Shown piece by piece: positions 29,150 through 38,810 of a DNA stretch of 64,000 nt. The position numbers were made by a program, and so were the translations under genes. How positions within the stretch are numbered: position 1 is the stretch's first letter; the number at the start of each line of letters is the position of its first letter. Under the pieces are notes generated by a model. That model saw only the letters and a list, made by a program, of their open reading frames with translations. It was not told where the DNA came from and did no database searches. Source of the DNA: Planctomycetes bacterium syqfu (lineage in GTDB: Bacteria > Planctomycetota > Phycisphaerae > Phycisphaerales > Phycisphaeraceae); assembly GCA_020974905.1 (NCBI GenBank), contig CP087563.1, positions 2,604,001 to 2,668,000 of the forward strand, written 5' to 3'.

Positions 29150-29875
29150 TTACGGCTTGACATATTTTTCGTTAAAATACTTCTCATCAGCCTCACTGGA
29201 CGCGTGCCCATCCATCCACAGCATATTGGTAAAGTCCCGGTGATTCAGCCGCGTCATCGTCACGCATGAATCAAATGCCCCGGCATCGCGATATGCCCCG
29301 TTGTATGGATTGCGAAGAATCACCCCAAGTGGGCGACTGGGGGATATGGCAGTCTCGGCATTGGTGATGAGATCGACCCGTTTGATATTCCATGCAGATC
29401 TCCCTTCCCGAACATAGCCGGAGCCGGCATATGAAGGTAGATTCGCGCCACCGATATACATGTTGGCTGAACTGCTGAACGCAGCAGTTGAGTAGCCCCT
29501 GACTCTCAAAGACGGGCAAACATAGATCGGAAATCGTAGGACATGGGCATTCCTGCCATCGACAAGGCCATTGACTGTACCTTTGAGATACGGGAAGAGA
29601 ATTGATTGCCATGTCTTTAAACCACTGCCGTAATCGTTACTGGTACTTGAAATGGTGATTGGATATCTGCCATCGTAATCTGCGGCGTAAACAGAATTAC
29701 CCGCACCTATTTGTTTGTAATTCACCAGGCAAGCCGATGTTCTGGCCGCTTCCCTAGCGCTTTGCAGCGATGGCAACAAAATTGCCAAAAGTATGGCAAT
29801 GATTCCAATCACAACCAACAGTTCTATGAGCGTAAAAGCTTTGTTTACACCTTGTGTTCCAATCATGACATTCAT
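29150..29875 (-). CDS. Type II pseudopilin-like protein with H-X9-DG motif
   Basis: The 241-residue protein has a short leader and [19 protein letters not shown] (about 13-31), followed by [25 protein letters not shown]. The prepilin cut would fall just before the Phe. Near the C-terminus [14 protein letters not shown] gives a full H-X9-DG motif. It is expected in the inner membrane as part of a type II secretion or pilus-like structure. The DUF4091 enzyme begins 31 bases downstream, so the two are probably co-transcribed. A candidate operator lies about 100 bases upstream. Confidence 0.9.
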   Translation of the reverse strand: MNVMIGTQGVNKAFTLIELLVVIGIIAILLAILLPSLQSAREAARTSACLVNYKQIGAGNSVYAADYDGRYPITISSTSNDYGSGLKTWQSILFPYLKGTVNGLVDGRNAHVLRFPIYVCPSLRVRGYSTAAFSSSANMYIGGANLPSYAGSGYVREGRSAWNIKRVDLITNAETAISPSRPLGVILRNPYNGAYRDAGAFDSCVTMTRLNHRDFTNMLWMDGHASSEADEKYFNEKYVKP

Positions 29876-29977
29876 GTTGTCTCCTTTAGAATTGCATTCA
29901 GCAGGCGATAAAATCAGATCAAGAACATCAAAAACTGTGGTTCACCTGAGAATTGGGTGTTTCTGCAACAGCACTAG

Positions 29978-29991
29978 GGATACATGTTTCC
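29978..29991. promoter_or_regulatory. Candidate operator, site 3 (GGATACATGTTTCC)
   Basis: The palindrome extends to GGGATACATGTTTCCC with only two mismatched pairs. It lies about 100 bases upstream of the pseudopilin start at 29875, at the head of the catabolic run. It is the most symmetrical of the three similar sites. Confidence 0.5.
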
Positions 29992-30094
29992 CTTGATACT
30001 TTAGGTGTGTTGGATTTTCAAGTCAAGAGGTATTACGTGAAATTGTAATTACCAGAATCGAATTGAAAGTAAGCAAACTGTTTCACGAATACAG

Positions 30095-30307
30095 CCAGTG
30101 CCGAATTCGGTGCCAGAAAAACCGTCCCGGTGCCAGAAATGGTGCCAAACGTCAGTCTGGTGTAGGCGTTTGCTGTCAAGTACTGACAAAAAAAAGACCA
30201 CCTACCCAACGCCCCCAATGCCCTAACTCTCGCCCCATGCGCAAAATAAACAACGGCTGACAGTTGCTGTCAGCCGTTGTCAAAGAGCGGGTGAACGGAC
30301 TCGAACC
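30095..30307 (-). repeat. Dispersed repeat, copy D, left half with a short tRNA-Gly end
   Basis: Copy D runs from CCAGTGCCGAATTCGGTGCC to the T arm of the tRNA-Gly fragment (minus strand, 30286-30307). The anticodon part and all of the right-hand segment are missing. It ends 16 bases before the stop codon of the frameshifted GH5-like gene. Confidence 0.8.
30252..30278 (-). terminator. Terminator hairpin in repeat copy D
   Basis: AACGGCTGACAG pairs perfectly with CTGTCAGCCGTT across a three-base loop, 12 base pairs. On the minus strand it is followed by GTTTATTTT. It lies about 45 bases after the stop of the GH5-like gene and could end that transcript. Confidence 0.8.
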
Positions 30308-30323
30308 GAACCGATGTCTACCG

Positions 30324-32979
30324 TTATTCACTTGCCAACTCATACCAAACGCTTTGATGTTGTGAAGAAATGTTGAAAGTTAATGCGCTATTCTTGTGCA
30401 CAGTCTCGATTTTATGCCTGCGTTGACCCACTGCATCAAGAGCATAGACATTCAATGATTGATCCGTATGAATCATCACGACAGCAGGAATACCCAACAC
30501 CTCAGTTGGACCATCACCCCATTGCTGACCAATGGAATTCCGAGCATCGTTCCAGCCCATGTTCTGGTTGCGTGCCTGGCCAATAACCGTCAACAACATT
30601 GAAGTGCTATGAATAATGGGCTTTTGATCCATTGCAGTTAGAACCAGTGCACCGAAGTTTTTTTCAAATAGCTGGCAGTCGATGGACATCTCACCGGCTT
30701 GTACGAACTTGCCACCGATCTGGCCGACCATCATCGATGCCATATCCGACTGAATGGTCAGATAACCACCACCACTGACCTTCTGTAAATCAAGCGTCTG
30801 TTGCTCTGATGCTGATTGCGAATTGCATTTGATCAGAGGTTGTTGCGAGGTTTCAAGACTGTCGAACGCCATCTTTTTTCGTGTACCCAGTAGTGCCATC
30901 GGAAACATATCTTGTCCCGCATTCAACCATGCCTGTCGTGGCAAGTCATATTGTTTGAAAGGCTTGGGAGCTAATTGGAGCGTACTGGTTTGTTGTATTG
31001 CGGGTAAGAGGTCCTGTCGAAAAAGCATCACAGCAGCTGGATAAAAAGCAATTTTGGCTGGGTGCGAGCCACAGTCAAAAAAGTCAGAAATGCGCGAACG
31101 TTCTTGCGGTGTGGTCCATGGCCCATATTGGAAATTGTAGATCGCATCCCAATCCTGCAATGCGGCTGTCGCAGCAAGCAAAGGCACACATTCGGCTGCG
31201 TATTCCGAGGGCGCACCGTGATCGTATTCAGAAACAGTGAACGGCTTATCTGCGGGGCGAAGCATGGTCATTCGATCCAGTGTGCCGTTTTTCCCCTTGG
31301 CCCATGCATTGACCAGCGAGGTATTGGCGATCTGCCATTGACTGCGATCCCAAGATTTTCCTGGGAAACTTGGATGCTGCCAATAAGCATGAACGTCGGC
31401 AAGATCCATGATGGCTTCACGCTGCAATAAGCTGAACGTCGGCAAAATCCCCCCAATCAATCTGGCTGTCGATGATCAAGGCTTTGACGCCTAGCACATC
31501 TTTCAAATAGCTGCGCATTGTTCGGGCATATGCCACTTCAACATCGACCAGGAATTGCACCCAATCCATCTTCTGGTTGTCCGTCCAGTTTTCGGGTATG
31601 GGAATATTCATTTGCTGCAATGACTCACCGGGCATCAACCCGACACCCTGTACACCAGGCAGCAACTGCAAATCATCAAGCCAGATATCTTCAGATGAGC
31701 TTCCAAGCTTGAATGTCAACCGCGTTTTTTGCGGATCAACATTGCTGGCTTCAAACACATAACGATATTCCTGCCACTGATCAGTCAGTTTGAAATCCTG
31801 ATACAAGCCGGCGGGTTTGTAATCCGTGCCATGTCGCATCACCGTGACACTTGCGCGTCGTGGGCTGGTTGCCTTGGCGCGAAAGACCAACGTGTAATCC
31901 AAACCGTCCTGTAAATGCAGGCCGGGTAAATTCAATTCAAGATGCGAACGAACCTTGTCAGTCTTTTGTATTTGTACATGTATCTTTGATACCTGATCCT
32001 GAGTATCGGGATAGGCTATTTGAGCTTCACTGACACCATGTCGATTCAAGGACCAACTGGACGATTCACCAATGACGGGTTGCGTTTGCACGGGCCCAGT
32101 CCCACCCCATGCATCACGCAATGATTGATCCTCTTTGTATTTGCTTTTCAGCCATATGTTCCAGCGTGATCGAAGTTGTTCGTGATAAGGTTGCGGCAAC
32201 TGCTTAAGTGCATTGCCCGTGCCTCCGCCCATACCCCCAAGCAGGCCATTTTCATTGTTGATTTCCACAAACGCGATGGCAGGATCATTGGCATAGGTCA
32301 ATCCTGTGTAGGGATTTTCATGCGTGATCAACTCACGCGCAAAGGCTTTCTGGTGATCAATCATGGCCTGGTCAAATTTATCCACGCCTTTTTGATATGC
32401 CGTTTTAATTTGACTGACGCTGGCAGGGAAACCATCGCTCTGTGATACCTTCTTGCTGACTTTCAAGTTCAGATTCAGATAAATGCCCTGCTTTTTAAGT
32501 TGGGCAATGAAGTAGTCGAGTTTATCGAGTTGTATTGGATCGATAACAAGTGCATGTTGTTCGTTGCGTTTCCAGATTGAGGAACCTGTCTGAATATCCC
32601 ATACGTTATCCATGTGATGAAGCCGCACGACATTGATACCGAATTTGGACATGCGTCTGGCCACTTTTTCAGCATCACTTTTTTCCGGGAAACAATGCCA
32701 TGCAACCGTATTGGTCCCCAGAAACCGGATGCGTTGCCCCGTGTTCGAAAGAGCAAAATGCCCATCAAGAACGACAACCCACCCCTGACTGCCTGATGGC
32801 TTAGCGTTGAGTCTTGACATATCCACGATGCTGCCAGGTGTCGCATCATCCCAGGGCATGTCGAAAGTAAACCAATTGTGACCTGTGGCTGTTAACGATG
32901 CATCAGCCATCGCGTCATGATGTCCAAAGGGTTGAATCATGGCCAGAAAGAAAACCATGAAAAGCGCGTTACGATTCAT
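30324..32979 (-). pseudogene. Secreted GH5-like glycosidase gene with a one-base frameshift
   Basis: GGAG lies before ATG 32979, and a signal peptide follows. The first frame (520 residues, stop at 31417) gives a TIM-barrel start with RFLGTNTVAWHCFP and INNENG (Glu near 243, candidate acid/base), and a carbohydrate-binding beta-sandwich inserted at about 335-450. The second frame (from about 31455) continues the barrel: DLADVHAYWQHPSFPG and FTVSEYDHG, whose Glu is the candidate nucleophile. The two meet at six C on the plus strand (31449-31454); removing one base gives a continuous 884-residue protein. Either half alone lacks one catalytic residue. A sequencing error is as likely as a true lesion. 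Confidence 0.8.
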
Positions 32980-33110
32980 AAAAATAACTCCGATTCATCA
33001 AGGCAGACAAACATACACCCGCTTCACGAAAGCTGCGTTGAGACATCCACAAAGTTCAAATGATTCATACCAACGGGTTGGAGATGATGCGATTTAAACC
33101 GATCCATTAA

Positions 33111-33878
33111 TCAGTCGGGCAAGATATTGAGCCACTTGGTTTGATTGTAATTTTGTGCTTCCACATGCCCGTCTACAAAGACCATGTTTGCGGTTGACAT
33201 CCCATGATGACGCCAGAGAATTTTGCCACGAACCGTGTCTGTATTTTCGTTATAGACTTGTAATAGCTCATCCATTTTTGCCGCCGATGGATCGTAGGTG
33301 GCATATGGCCATTGCCATTCGTTAACAGCAGTACTTGTCTGAGCAATCTTGTACATCGTCGAGGGTGGATTGCCCCCAGCCTGAACGGTGTCGGACAACA
33401 GCATGATTTGTGTCTGGCGTTTCATGTCATCGACTCGCCTGAGCTTGGAACCATGTCCCAGTGCAAAATTGATGTTGGCAATCATCAACTTGGGATTGGA
33501 ACCATACCCCGTCCAATCCTGTATAGCCGATGGGCACCGAGTCGCAGGCTTGATCAAGCCCGGATTGTCACTCCATGTGGTGTGAGAACCTTTCATGTAG
33601 CTAAAGAGCAAATCTGCCCATGATTGATCGGCTCCAGATATGTTGCCCGGGGGAATGTAATTGTGATGCTCACCCGCGTAACCGTGAATCGCAATTCCCA
33701 ATTGCTTGAGATTGGCACTGCACTTGACGGCCTGAGCTGCCTTTCGGGCACTCGCTAAAGCGGGAAGCAAGATGGCAATCAATAACACAACGATTGAAAT
33801 CACGACCAGCAGTTCAATCAAGGTGAACGCTGAGCCTTTGCATTGGCAATGCCGCATGTTTCGATGATGAGTTTCCAT
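33111..33878 (-). CDS. Type II pseudopilin-like protein
   Basis: I place the start at ATG 33878 because it gives a leader of normal length before [19 protein letters not shown]; starts further upstream add an odd basic tail. The 255-residue protein continues [25 protein letters not shown]. The C-terminal [17 protein letters not shown] is a close variant of the H-X9-DG motif. It precedes the GH5-like gene by about 130 bases on the same strand and is divergent from the XylR-type regulator, so the three probably form one induced module. Confidence 0.88.
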   Translation of the reverse strand: METHHRNMRHCQCKGSAFTLIELLVVISIVVLLIAILLPALASARKAAQAVKCSANLKQLGIAIHGYAGEHHNYIPPGNISGADQSWADLLFSYMKGSHTTWSDNPGLIKPATRCPSAIQDWTGYGSNPKLMIANINFALGHGSKLRRVDDMKRQTQIMLLSDTVQAGGNPPSTMYKIAQTSTAVNEWQWPYATYDPSAAKMDELLQVYNENTDTVRGKILWRHHGMSTANMVFVDGHVEAQNYNQTKWLNILPD

Positions 33879-34063
33879 GGCTATAACAACCTTATTCCTG
33901 TTTATCGTCTGGCAAAACGCGTTACACAACCAAACCCTTGGCTCATGCCCGTAGTTGAACATGCTGGTGTATTATTTTTGTCTTGAATCGAGTAATCTAT
34001 ACGTAAATGCGCACAAATTTCTCCGTTTTGCGCAAACTAGCACAAGTTCATCTGGAGTTTGCC

Positions 34064-35200
34064 ATGCTGCCTCATGTCATGATCATGATCCATCCCAACA
34101 TCAGCTACGGGCGGGGTGTCCTCGAAGGTATCGCACGTTACACACGAGAACATGGCACATTTATCGCTCGATACAACCCCTGGCAAGCGAATATGCCTTT
34201 CAAAATCGACCCTCAATCCCAGGTGATTATTGCGGAAATTGACACCCTTGAACTTGCTGAACAACTCAAAGCAACTGGCTTGCCCGTCATTAACATTTCG
34301 TCCAATCTGTTGAAGCTGGATTTCTGCCACACAGTGCGAACTTTTGAACGCGAAGTGGGGATGTTGATTGCCAATGACCTGCTAAGTCGCGGTTTTTCAA
34401 ATTTTGCTGCAGTGACACAACCCGGTGCAGGTTACAGCGAGGAACGCTATGCAGGCTTCGAGCAAATTATGCAGAAAAAAGGCTTTAAGCCATCCGTGTT
34501 CGAGCTTTCCTGGTCCAATCCCGGGATGATCAAAACCACCGATAAAGATCTCCAGCAATGGCTGGCTGATTTGCCCAAACCAATCGGCCTGATGGCGGTC
34601 AATGATTTGATTGGTTCACGTGTGATTGATCTGGCAACAAGTCAGGGGATACTCATTCCCGAATCCATTGCCGTCATCGGCGTCGATAACGACCCCGCGT
34701 TATGTGAGTTGTCACATCCCCCATTGACCAGTGTCGAACAATCAACGGATCGAATCGGCTATCACGCTGCAGATCTGGCAACAAAACTACTCCAAGGCAA
34801 ACCACTCAAAGTCACCGACTTATCCATCGCAGTACCACCAGGCGAACTGATCAACAGACAATCATCCAATATTCTGAAAATAGCTGATCCTGATATCGCT
34901 CGCGCCGCAGCCTACATTCGCAACCATGCCACCGAAGGCATCAATGTCAAAGACATACTTCGTGAAATTCCATTATCACGACGCACACTCGAACTACGCT
35001 TCAATCAATATCTGGGGCGTACACCTAAAGCTGAAATCCAGCGCGTTCAGATACAAGCCGCCAAAGCGCTTTTGAATATGACGCAACTGAGTATGAGTAA
35101 AATTGCCGAAAGCTGTGGTTTCACCTCACAAACCCATTTCGGCCAAGTGTTCAAAAATATGACCCAATTGACACCTAGAGCTTATCGCAAAGCTAAATAA
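34064..35200 (+). CDS. XylR-type regulator (LacI-like sensor plus AraC DNA-binding domain)
   Basis: ATG 34064 has GGAG 7 bases upstream and gives the typical start HVMIMIHPNISYGRGVLEGI; an ATG at 34007 would add 19 residues. The 378-residue protein has a periplasmic-binding sensor (about 1-260) and a C-terminal AraC double helix-turn-helix (IRNHATEGINVKDILREIPLS, then MSKIAESCGFTSQTHFGQVFK). This layout is that of E. coli XylR, which activates genes when the sugar binds. It is divergent from the pseudopilin and GH5-like glycosidase, which it probably activates. The inducing sugar is unknown. Confidence 0.9.
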   Translation: MLPHVMIMIHPNISYGRGVLEGIARYTREHGTFIARYNPWQANMPFKIDPQSQVIIAEIDTLELAEQLKATGLPVINISSNLLKLDFCHTVRTFEREVGMLIANDLLSRGFSNFAAVTQPGAGYSEERYAGFEQIMQKKGFKPSVFELSWSNPGMIKTTDKDLQQWLADLPKPIGLMAVNDLIGSRVIDLATSQGILIPESIAVIGVDNDPALCELSHPPLTSVEQSTDRIGYHAADLATKLLQGKPLKVTDLSIAVPPGELINRQSSNILKIADPDIARAAAYIRNHATEGINVKDILREIPLSRRTLELRFNQYLGRTPKAEIQRVQIQAAKALLNMTQLSMSKIAESCGFTSQTHFGQVFKNMTQLTPRAYRKAK

Positions 35201-35471
35201 ATTGACCATCATGACACTTATTGACTCTTTCCAAAATGTAGTAGATCAAAGTACTAACGGTGCAGTAATCCTGCATGACAATATGCCAATGCTGTACGTT
35301 CAACTATATATCACCAGTGCCGAATTCGGTGCCAAGAAAACCGCCCCGGGGCCGGATATGGTGCCAAAAGTCAGTCTGGGATAGGCGTTTGTTGTCAATT
35401 GCTGACAAAAAGACGTGGCCCCAGAATCGAATCCCAATTGCCCTAACTCTAGCCCCATGCGCAAAATAAAC

Positions 35472-35498
35472 AACGGCTGACATTTGCTGTCAGCCGTT
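35472..35498 (-). terminator. Terminator hairpin in repeat copy E
   Basis: AACGGCTGACA pairs perfectly with TGTCAGCCGTT across TTTGC. On the minus strand it is followed by GTTTATTTT. It lies 7 bases from the tRNA-Gly acceptor end, the normal place of a tRNA terminator. Confidence 0.75.
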
Positions 35499-35505
35499 GT
35501 CAAAG

Positions 35506-35547
35506 AGCGGGTGAACGGACTCGAACCGTCGACAATCACGTTGGCAA
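35506..35547 (-). pseudogene. tRNA-Gly(GCC) 3' half, intact from anticodon loop to discriminator
   Basis: The minus strand reads anticodon loop TTGCCAA, stem strand CGTGA, five-base variable loop TTGTC, T stem GACGG, TTCGAGT, CCGTT, acceptor strand CACCCGC and discriminator T. All lengths fit the tRNA cloverleaf. The 5' half of the tRNA is absent; the sequence before the loop does not pair as an anticodon stem. No CCA is encoded. This is a fragment, not a working tRNA. Confidence 0.8.
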
Positions 35548-35876
35548 CGGGGTGTTGTGGGTTGCAAGTGTCGATTTACACGATAGTTATATGGCGTGCG
35601 TTAAACGGTGCCGAATTCGGTGACATGGGGCCAAATTCACGTAAAACACAGCAATAAAAGGCGTTGCGGATATTGTCCCATGGTGCCGATTCTACCTGGT
35701 TCGATCCCTGGCCACGACGTTGGGCCGTGTGGCGTTCGGGAGAGTTGGGTGGCCATGGATGCCACTTTGGCAACCAATCGCACGTGTGGCGAGAACGGCC
35801 AAAGGCATGAATGTGATTGACATATCGCAACACACCGATACTATGTGGTTACGTTTTGTCAATTGAAAGCCCAAGC

Positions 35877-36467
35877 GTGGATACTGCCCAAATCATCAAT
35901 CTGATCAAGCAACGCAAGGTTGTCCGGGCCCAGGACGTGGAGGAAATCGGGGCCAACCGCACGATGCTGCCCTACCTTGCCAACAAGGGGATTCTACGTC
36001 GCATTGCTCGCGGGGCTTATGCCCTTGCAGACTATGTGCCTGAGCATGAATCCTTTGTTGAAGTGGCTACGGCGGTTCCGCACGGGGTGATCTGCCTGCT
36101 CTCTGCACTCCAGTTCCACGAAATCACCACGCAGATGCCATGGGAGACCTGGCTGGCGATTGAGCGGGGCAAACGCATTCCTGCTACCGGCCAAATTTCG
36201 CTGCGGATCATTAAGCTCAGCGGCGATGCCTTCACTGAAGGAATCGAGGAACACCGCCAAGATGGCGTGACCATCCGGGTGTACTCGCCTGCCAAAACCG
36301 TGGCTGATTGTTTCAAGTTCCGCAACCGGATCGGCCTGGATGTTGCTCGGGAAGCCCTCATCGACACACTGGCCAGCAAGAAAGCGACACGTGATGAGAT
36401 CTGGCAGTATGCCCAAATCTGCCGCATGGCACGAATCATGCGCCCCTATCTGGAGATGGTGAAGTGA
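35877..36467 (+). CDS. abiEi: AbiEi-type antitoxin (type IV toxin-antitoxin)
   Basis: Start choice is uncertain: GTG 35877, TTG 35856 or TTG 35817 are in frame and none has a strong ribosome binding site. The N-terminus is a winged helix of the AbiEi kind (RAQDVEEIGANRTMLPYLANKGILRRIARGAYAL), and the rest is the AbiEi C-terminal domain (LLSALQFHEITTQMP, IRVYSPAKTVADCFKFRN). It would repress its own promoter and counteract the toxin. The stop overlaps the abiEii start by 4 bases (GTGA), the usual arrangement. It lies just right of repeat copy E. Confidence 0.85.
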   Translation: MDTAQIINLIKQRKVVRAQDVEEIGANRTMLPYLANKGILRRIARGAYALADYVPEHESFVEVATAVPHGVICLLSALQFHEITTQMPWETWLAIERGKRIPATGQISLRIIKLSGDAFTEGIEEHRQDGVTIRVYSPAKTVADCFKFRNRIGLDVAREALIDTLASKKATRDEIWQYAQICRMARIMRPYLEMVK

Positions 36468-37336
36468 CGCCCAAGAACATAGCCCAGTCGATTCACCAAC
36501 GGCTGCTGAACATCCGCGATCAAACCGGCGAACCTTTCAATCATCTGCTCATGCGGTACGGTTTGGAACGCCTGCTATATCGACTCCAGATTTCAGGGCA
36601 TGGCAATACCTTCGTGCTCAAAGGTGCCATGCTGCTCTCCCTCTGGCAAGACGTACCTAAACGTCCCACGCGCGACATTGACCTGCTGGGGCTTGGTGAT
36701 CTGACACATGAGCGGTTGCGATCAATCTTCACCGACGCATGCAACACAGAAGTGATCGACGATGGGCTGCGTTTCGATGCTGATTCGATCCAAACGGACG
36801 ATATCCGGGACGAACAGGAATATCATGGTGTACGCATCCGGCTTCTGGGCTTCCTCGGCCCGGCTCGACTCCCCATTCAAATTGATGTCGGGTTTGGCGA
36901 TGCGTTGATTCCCAAACCGCAGCACATCACCTATCCTACCATCCTGGATTTCCCTGCACCACAGTTGCGTGCCTATCATCCTGCTTCCGTCATTGCTGAA
37001 AAAGTCAATGCGATGGTTGTCCTGGGCGTTTTCAACAGCCGGATGAAAGATTTCTACGACATGTACGTGATCTTGCAGCATATGCCCATGGACGATGAAA
37101 TGCTCAAGACAGCCATCCAGGCCACTTTCAACCGGCGCAAGGTTCCCTTGCCCGACAAAACGCCAGTCGCGTTTACGGCTGATTTTCTCAAAGACGCAGA
37201 CAAGCAAAAGCAATGGCAAACCTTTCTGAATCGAAGCGTTCAAGCTAATTTTGATCTGCCATTGGCCGAAGTTCTTGCCTATCTGAAGGATCGGATCTGG
37301 CCCATTTTAGAAGCTTGTCATGAAAACCATGGGTAA
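36464..37336 (+). CDS. abiEii: AbiEii-type nucleotidyltransferase toxin
   Basis: GTG 36464 overlaps the antitoxin stop. The 290-residue protein has the DUF1814/AbiEii nucleotidyltransferase marks: VLKGAMLLSLW with TRDIDLLGLG (metal-binding Asp pair, about 52-75), QIDVGFGD (about 140) and IAEKVNAMV..GVFNSRMKDFYDMY (about 183-208), which supplies the conserved Lys and Asp. Toxins of this family transfer nucleotides, in studied cases to tRNA acceptor ends, and stop growth or block phages. It opens the defence island at 35.8-47 kb. Confidence 0.88.
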   Translation: MTPKNIAQSIHQRLLNIRDQTGEPFNHLLMRYGLERLLYRLQISGHGNTFVLKGAMLLSLWQDVPKRPTRDIDLLGLGDLTHERLRSIFTDACNTEVIDDGLRFDADSIQTDDIRDEQEYHGVRIRLLGFLGPARLPIQIDVGFGDALIPKPQHITYPTILDFPAPQLRAYHPASVIAEKVNAMVVLGVFNSRMKDFYDMYVILQHMPMDDEMLKTAIQATFNRRKVPLPDKTPVAFTADFLKDADKQKQWQTFLNRSVQANFDLPLAEVLAYLKDRIWPILEACHENHG

Positions 37337-37735
37337 TTTTAAAGACAATACGGATACATTTTCCGTCATCTGAATAAATCAATTGTCTGCCATGCATGTA
37401 GCAAGATAACACCCTCAAAAGAGGGTAATAGTAAGGGTAATCAATTTAAAAATTGAATTAAAAACCCATGAAATCAATTTCTTGTGTAAAATGCAAGCTT
37501 TGTAACATAATGCTCAACAAGTGTTTTCGAACTTTACTTGACGTGTTGACGGGTATCTAACCTTAGCAAGATATAACCATCCACACATATTGGTGTTTAT
37601 AGGTGTTCAAAAAAATTACATAATTTGAAAATGGTTACCAAGCATCCAATTTCTGCCAATTTTCACCAAACTTGGTAAACAAAAATCAACCCGTAATCAG
37701 TCGTCGCAACGCAACGGCTTAAAAAGAATCTAACA
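37337..37735. other. AT-rich gap between abiEii and the Dnd-associated genes
   Basis: About 400 bases without a gene and with visibly higher AT than the left neighbours. It contains the inverted repeat TCAATTTAAAAATTGA (about 37440-37456). It probably holds the promoter for the HNH and DGQHR genes and may be a border between two acquired segments. Confidence 0.5.
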
Positions 37736-38809
37736 ATGCAGGGAATCAAGCAGGGCCATCCTAACATGGAATTGTACGAAGCAGCTAATAAAATTTTGAT
37801 TAAGACTAGACTGCCTATGCACATCAAGGGCATGGTCCAAGAAATCAATGAATCTTCTCTAGCAAAATTCACAACTACAATGCCTGAAGACGAGCTTGAC
37901 CAAGCACTAAACGAACGATCTTATTTGTCTGACAACAAAAGAAACAAACTCTCTAAACTGTTTTACAAGCCATCTTCACATATCTACGGTGCGATTGAAT
38001 GCATACCAGACAATCCGGGGAAGGGGGTTTATGAACTTTTAAGAAGCATATACTTAAACCATACGAATGAATCTGAGAATTCTATTTTAAGCATTGTTGA
38101 CAACATCCTCAAAGCCGAAGGAGATGTCATTGAAACGTTTCAAGAGAGCATACTTTTATATTTAACCAGACGATTAATTTTATTTACCATCAGCAAAGAT
38201 CGCTATATCAGAAAAAACAAAATACAAGACCCCAGCTTTCTACGAAAAAATGTCTTGTCATTTTTATGCACAAAGACGAATATTGACAGTGCACACCACG
38301 GATTATTACTTGAATTGCTCTTAAAAACACCTGCAGCCAAAAGAAAAGATGTCCCACAGTCATTAAAACGCAGATTATTCAACAAAGCCAAGGATACAAA
38401 TCTCAACTGCTACTTGTGTGGACGGGAGTTGGATTATGTAAACTCTGACAGAGAAAACTCAGCTATTATTGAGCACATTTGGCCCCATGCCTTAGGAGGA
38501 GCAAGCATTGAATCAAACCTGAAAATATCATGCGATAAATGCTCGCAAAAAAAAGAAACTTATCTTGATGCTCCTGACATGCATTATGAAAACATATGTT
38601 TAATAACTGATGAAACCGATCCTCACTTTATTTGCGAACTAAACCATCGTCGAAGATTAACTTTATTATCAAAAAACCAAAACAAGTGCTCTATCTGTGA
38701 CACTTCTGCAGACATTGCAGGAACTCTTTTCATAAGCCGTTCTGATCCAGGGGACATACTTCACTATTTTAATTCAACCACTGCTTGCAACCAACACAGG
38801 AGACAATAA
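37736..38809 (+). CDS. HNH endonuclease with an N-terminal HARE-HTH-like domain
   Basis: The 357-residue protein begins with a helical domain (about 11-75) matching the HARE-HTH pattern (ELYEAANKILIKTRLPMHIK, MPEDELDQALNE), a domain known from restriction and chromatin proteins. A helical middle follows. The HNH nuclease has Cys225/Cys228, IIEHIWPHALGG (His247, His251), Asn261 and Cys266/Cys269, forming a zinc-stabilised beta-beta-alpha-metal site. A second zinc knuckle (Cys318, Cys321, Cys351, His354) ends the protein. The DGQHR gene starts one base after the stop. Beside a phosphorothioation system it may be the restriction partner or a type IV-like nuclease. The start could also be ATG 37766. 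Confidence 0.75.
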   Translation: MQGIKQGHPNMELYEAANKILIKTRLPMHIKGMVQEINESSLAKFTTTMPEDELDQALNERSYLSDNKRNKLSKLFYKPSSHIYGAIECIPDNPGKGVYELLRSIYLNHTNESENSILSIVDNILKAEGDVIETFQESILLYLTRRLILFTISKDRYIRKNKIQDPSFLRKNVLSFLCTKTNIDSAHHGLLLELLLKTPAAKRKDVPQSLKRRLFNKAKDTNLNCYLCGRELDYVNSDRENSAIIEHIWPHALGGASIESNLKISCDKCSQKKETYLDAPDMHYENICLITDETDPHFICELNHRRRLTLLSKNQNKCSICDTSADIAGTLFISRSDPGDILHYFNSTTACNQHRRQ

Positions 38810-38810
38810 C

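Larger units (their letters stand above)
35313..35766 (-). repeat. Dispersed repeat, copy E, near full length
   Basis: This is the best copy. It has the left box GTGCCGAATTCGGTGCC (from 35316), a hairpin (35472-35498), the tRNA-Gly(GCC) 3' half on the minus strand (35506-35547), and a second box GGTGCCGAATTCGGTGAC about 290 bases after the first. About 140 further bases end near GGCCATGG. The two boxes are in direct orientation around the tRNA half. It separates the XylR gene from the AbiE pair and the Dnd island. Confidence 0.85.

Noticed and set aside
35680-35720. GGTTCGATCCC resembling a tRNA T loop on the plus strand in repeat copy E
   Set aside because: The flanks do not form a five-pair T stem or an acceptor stem, and the motif is absent from copies A and C.
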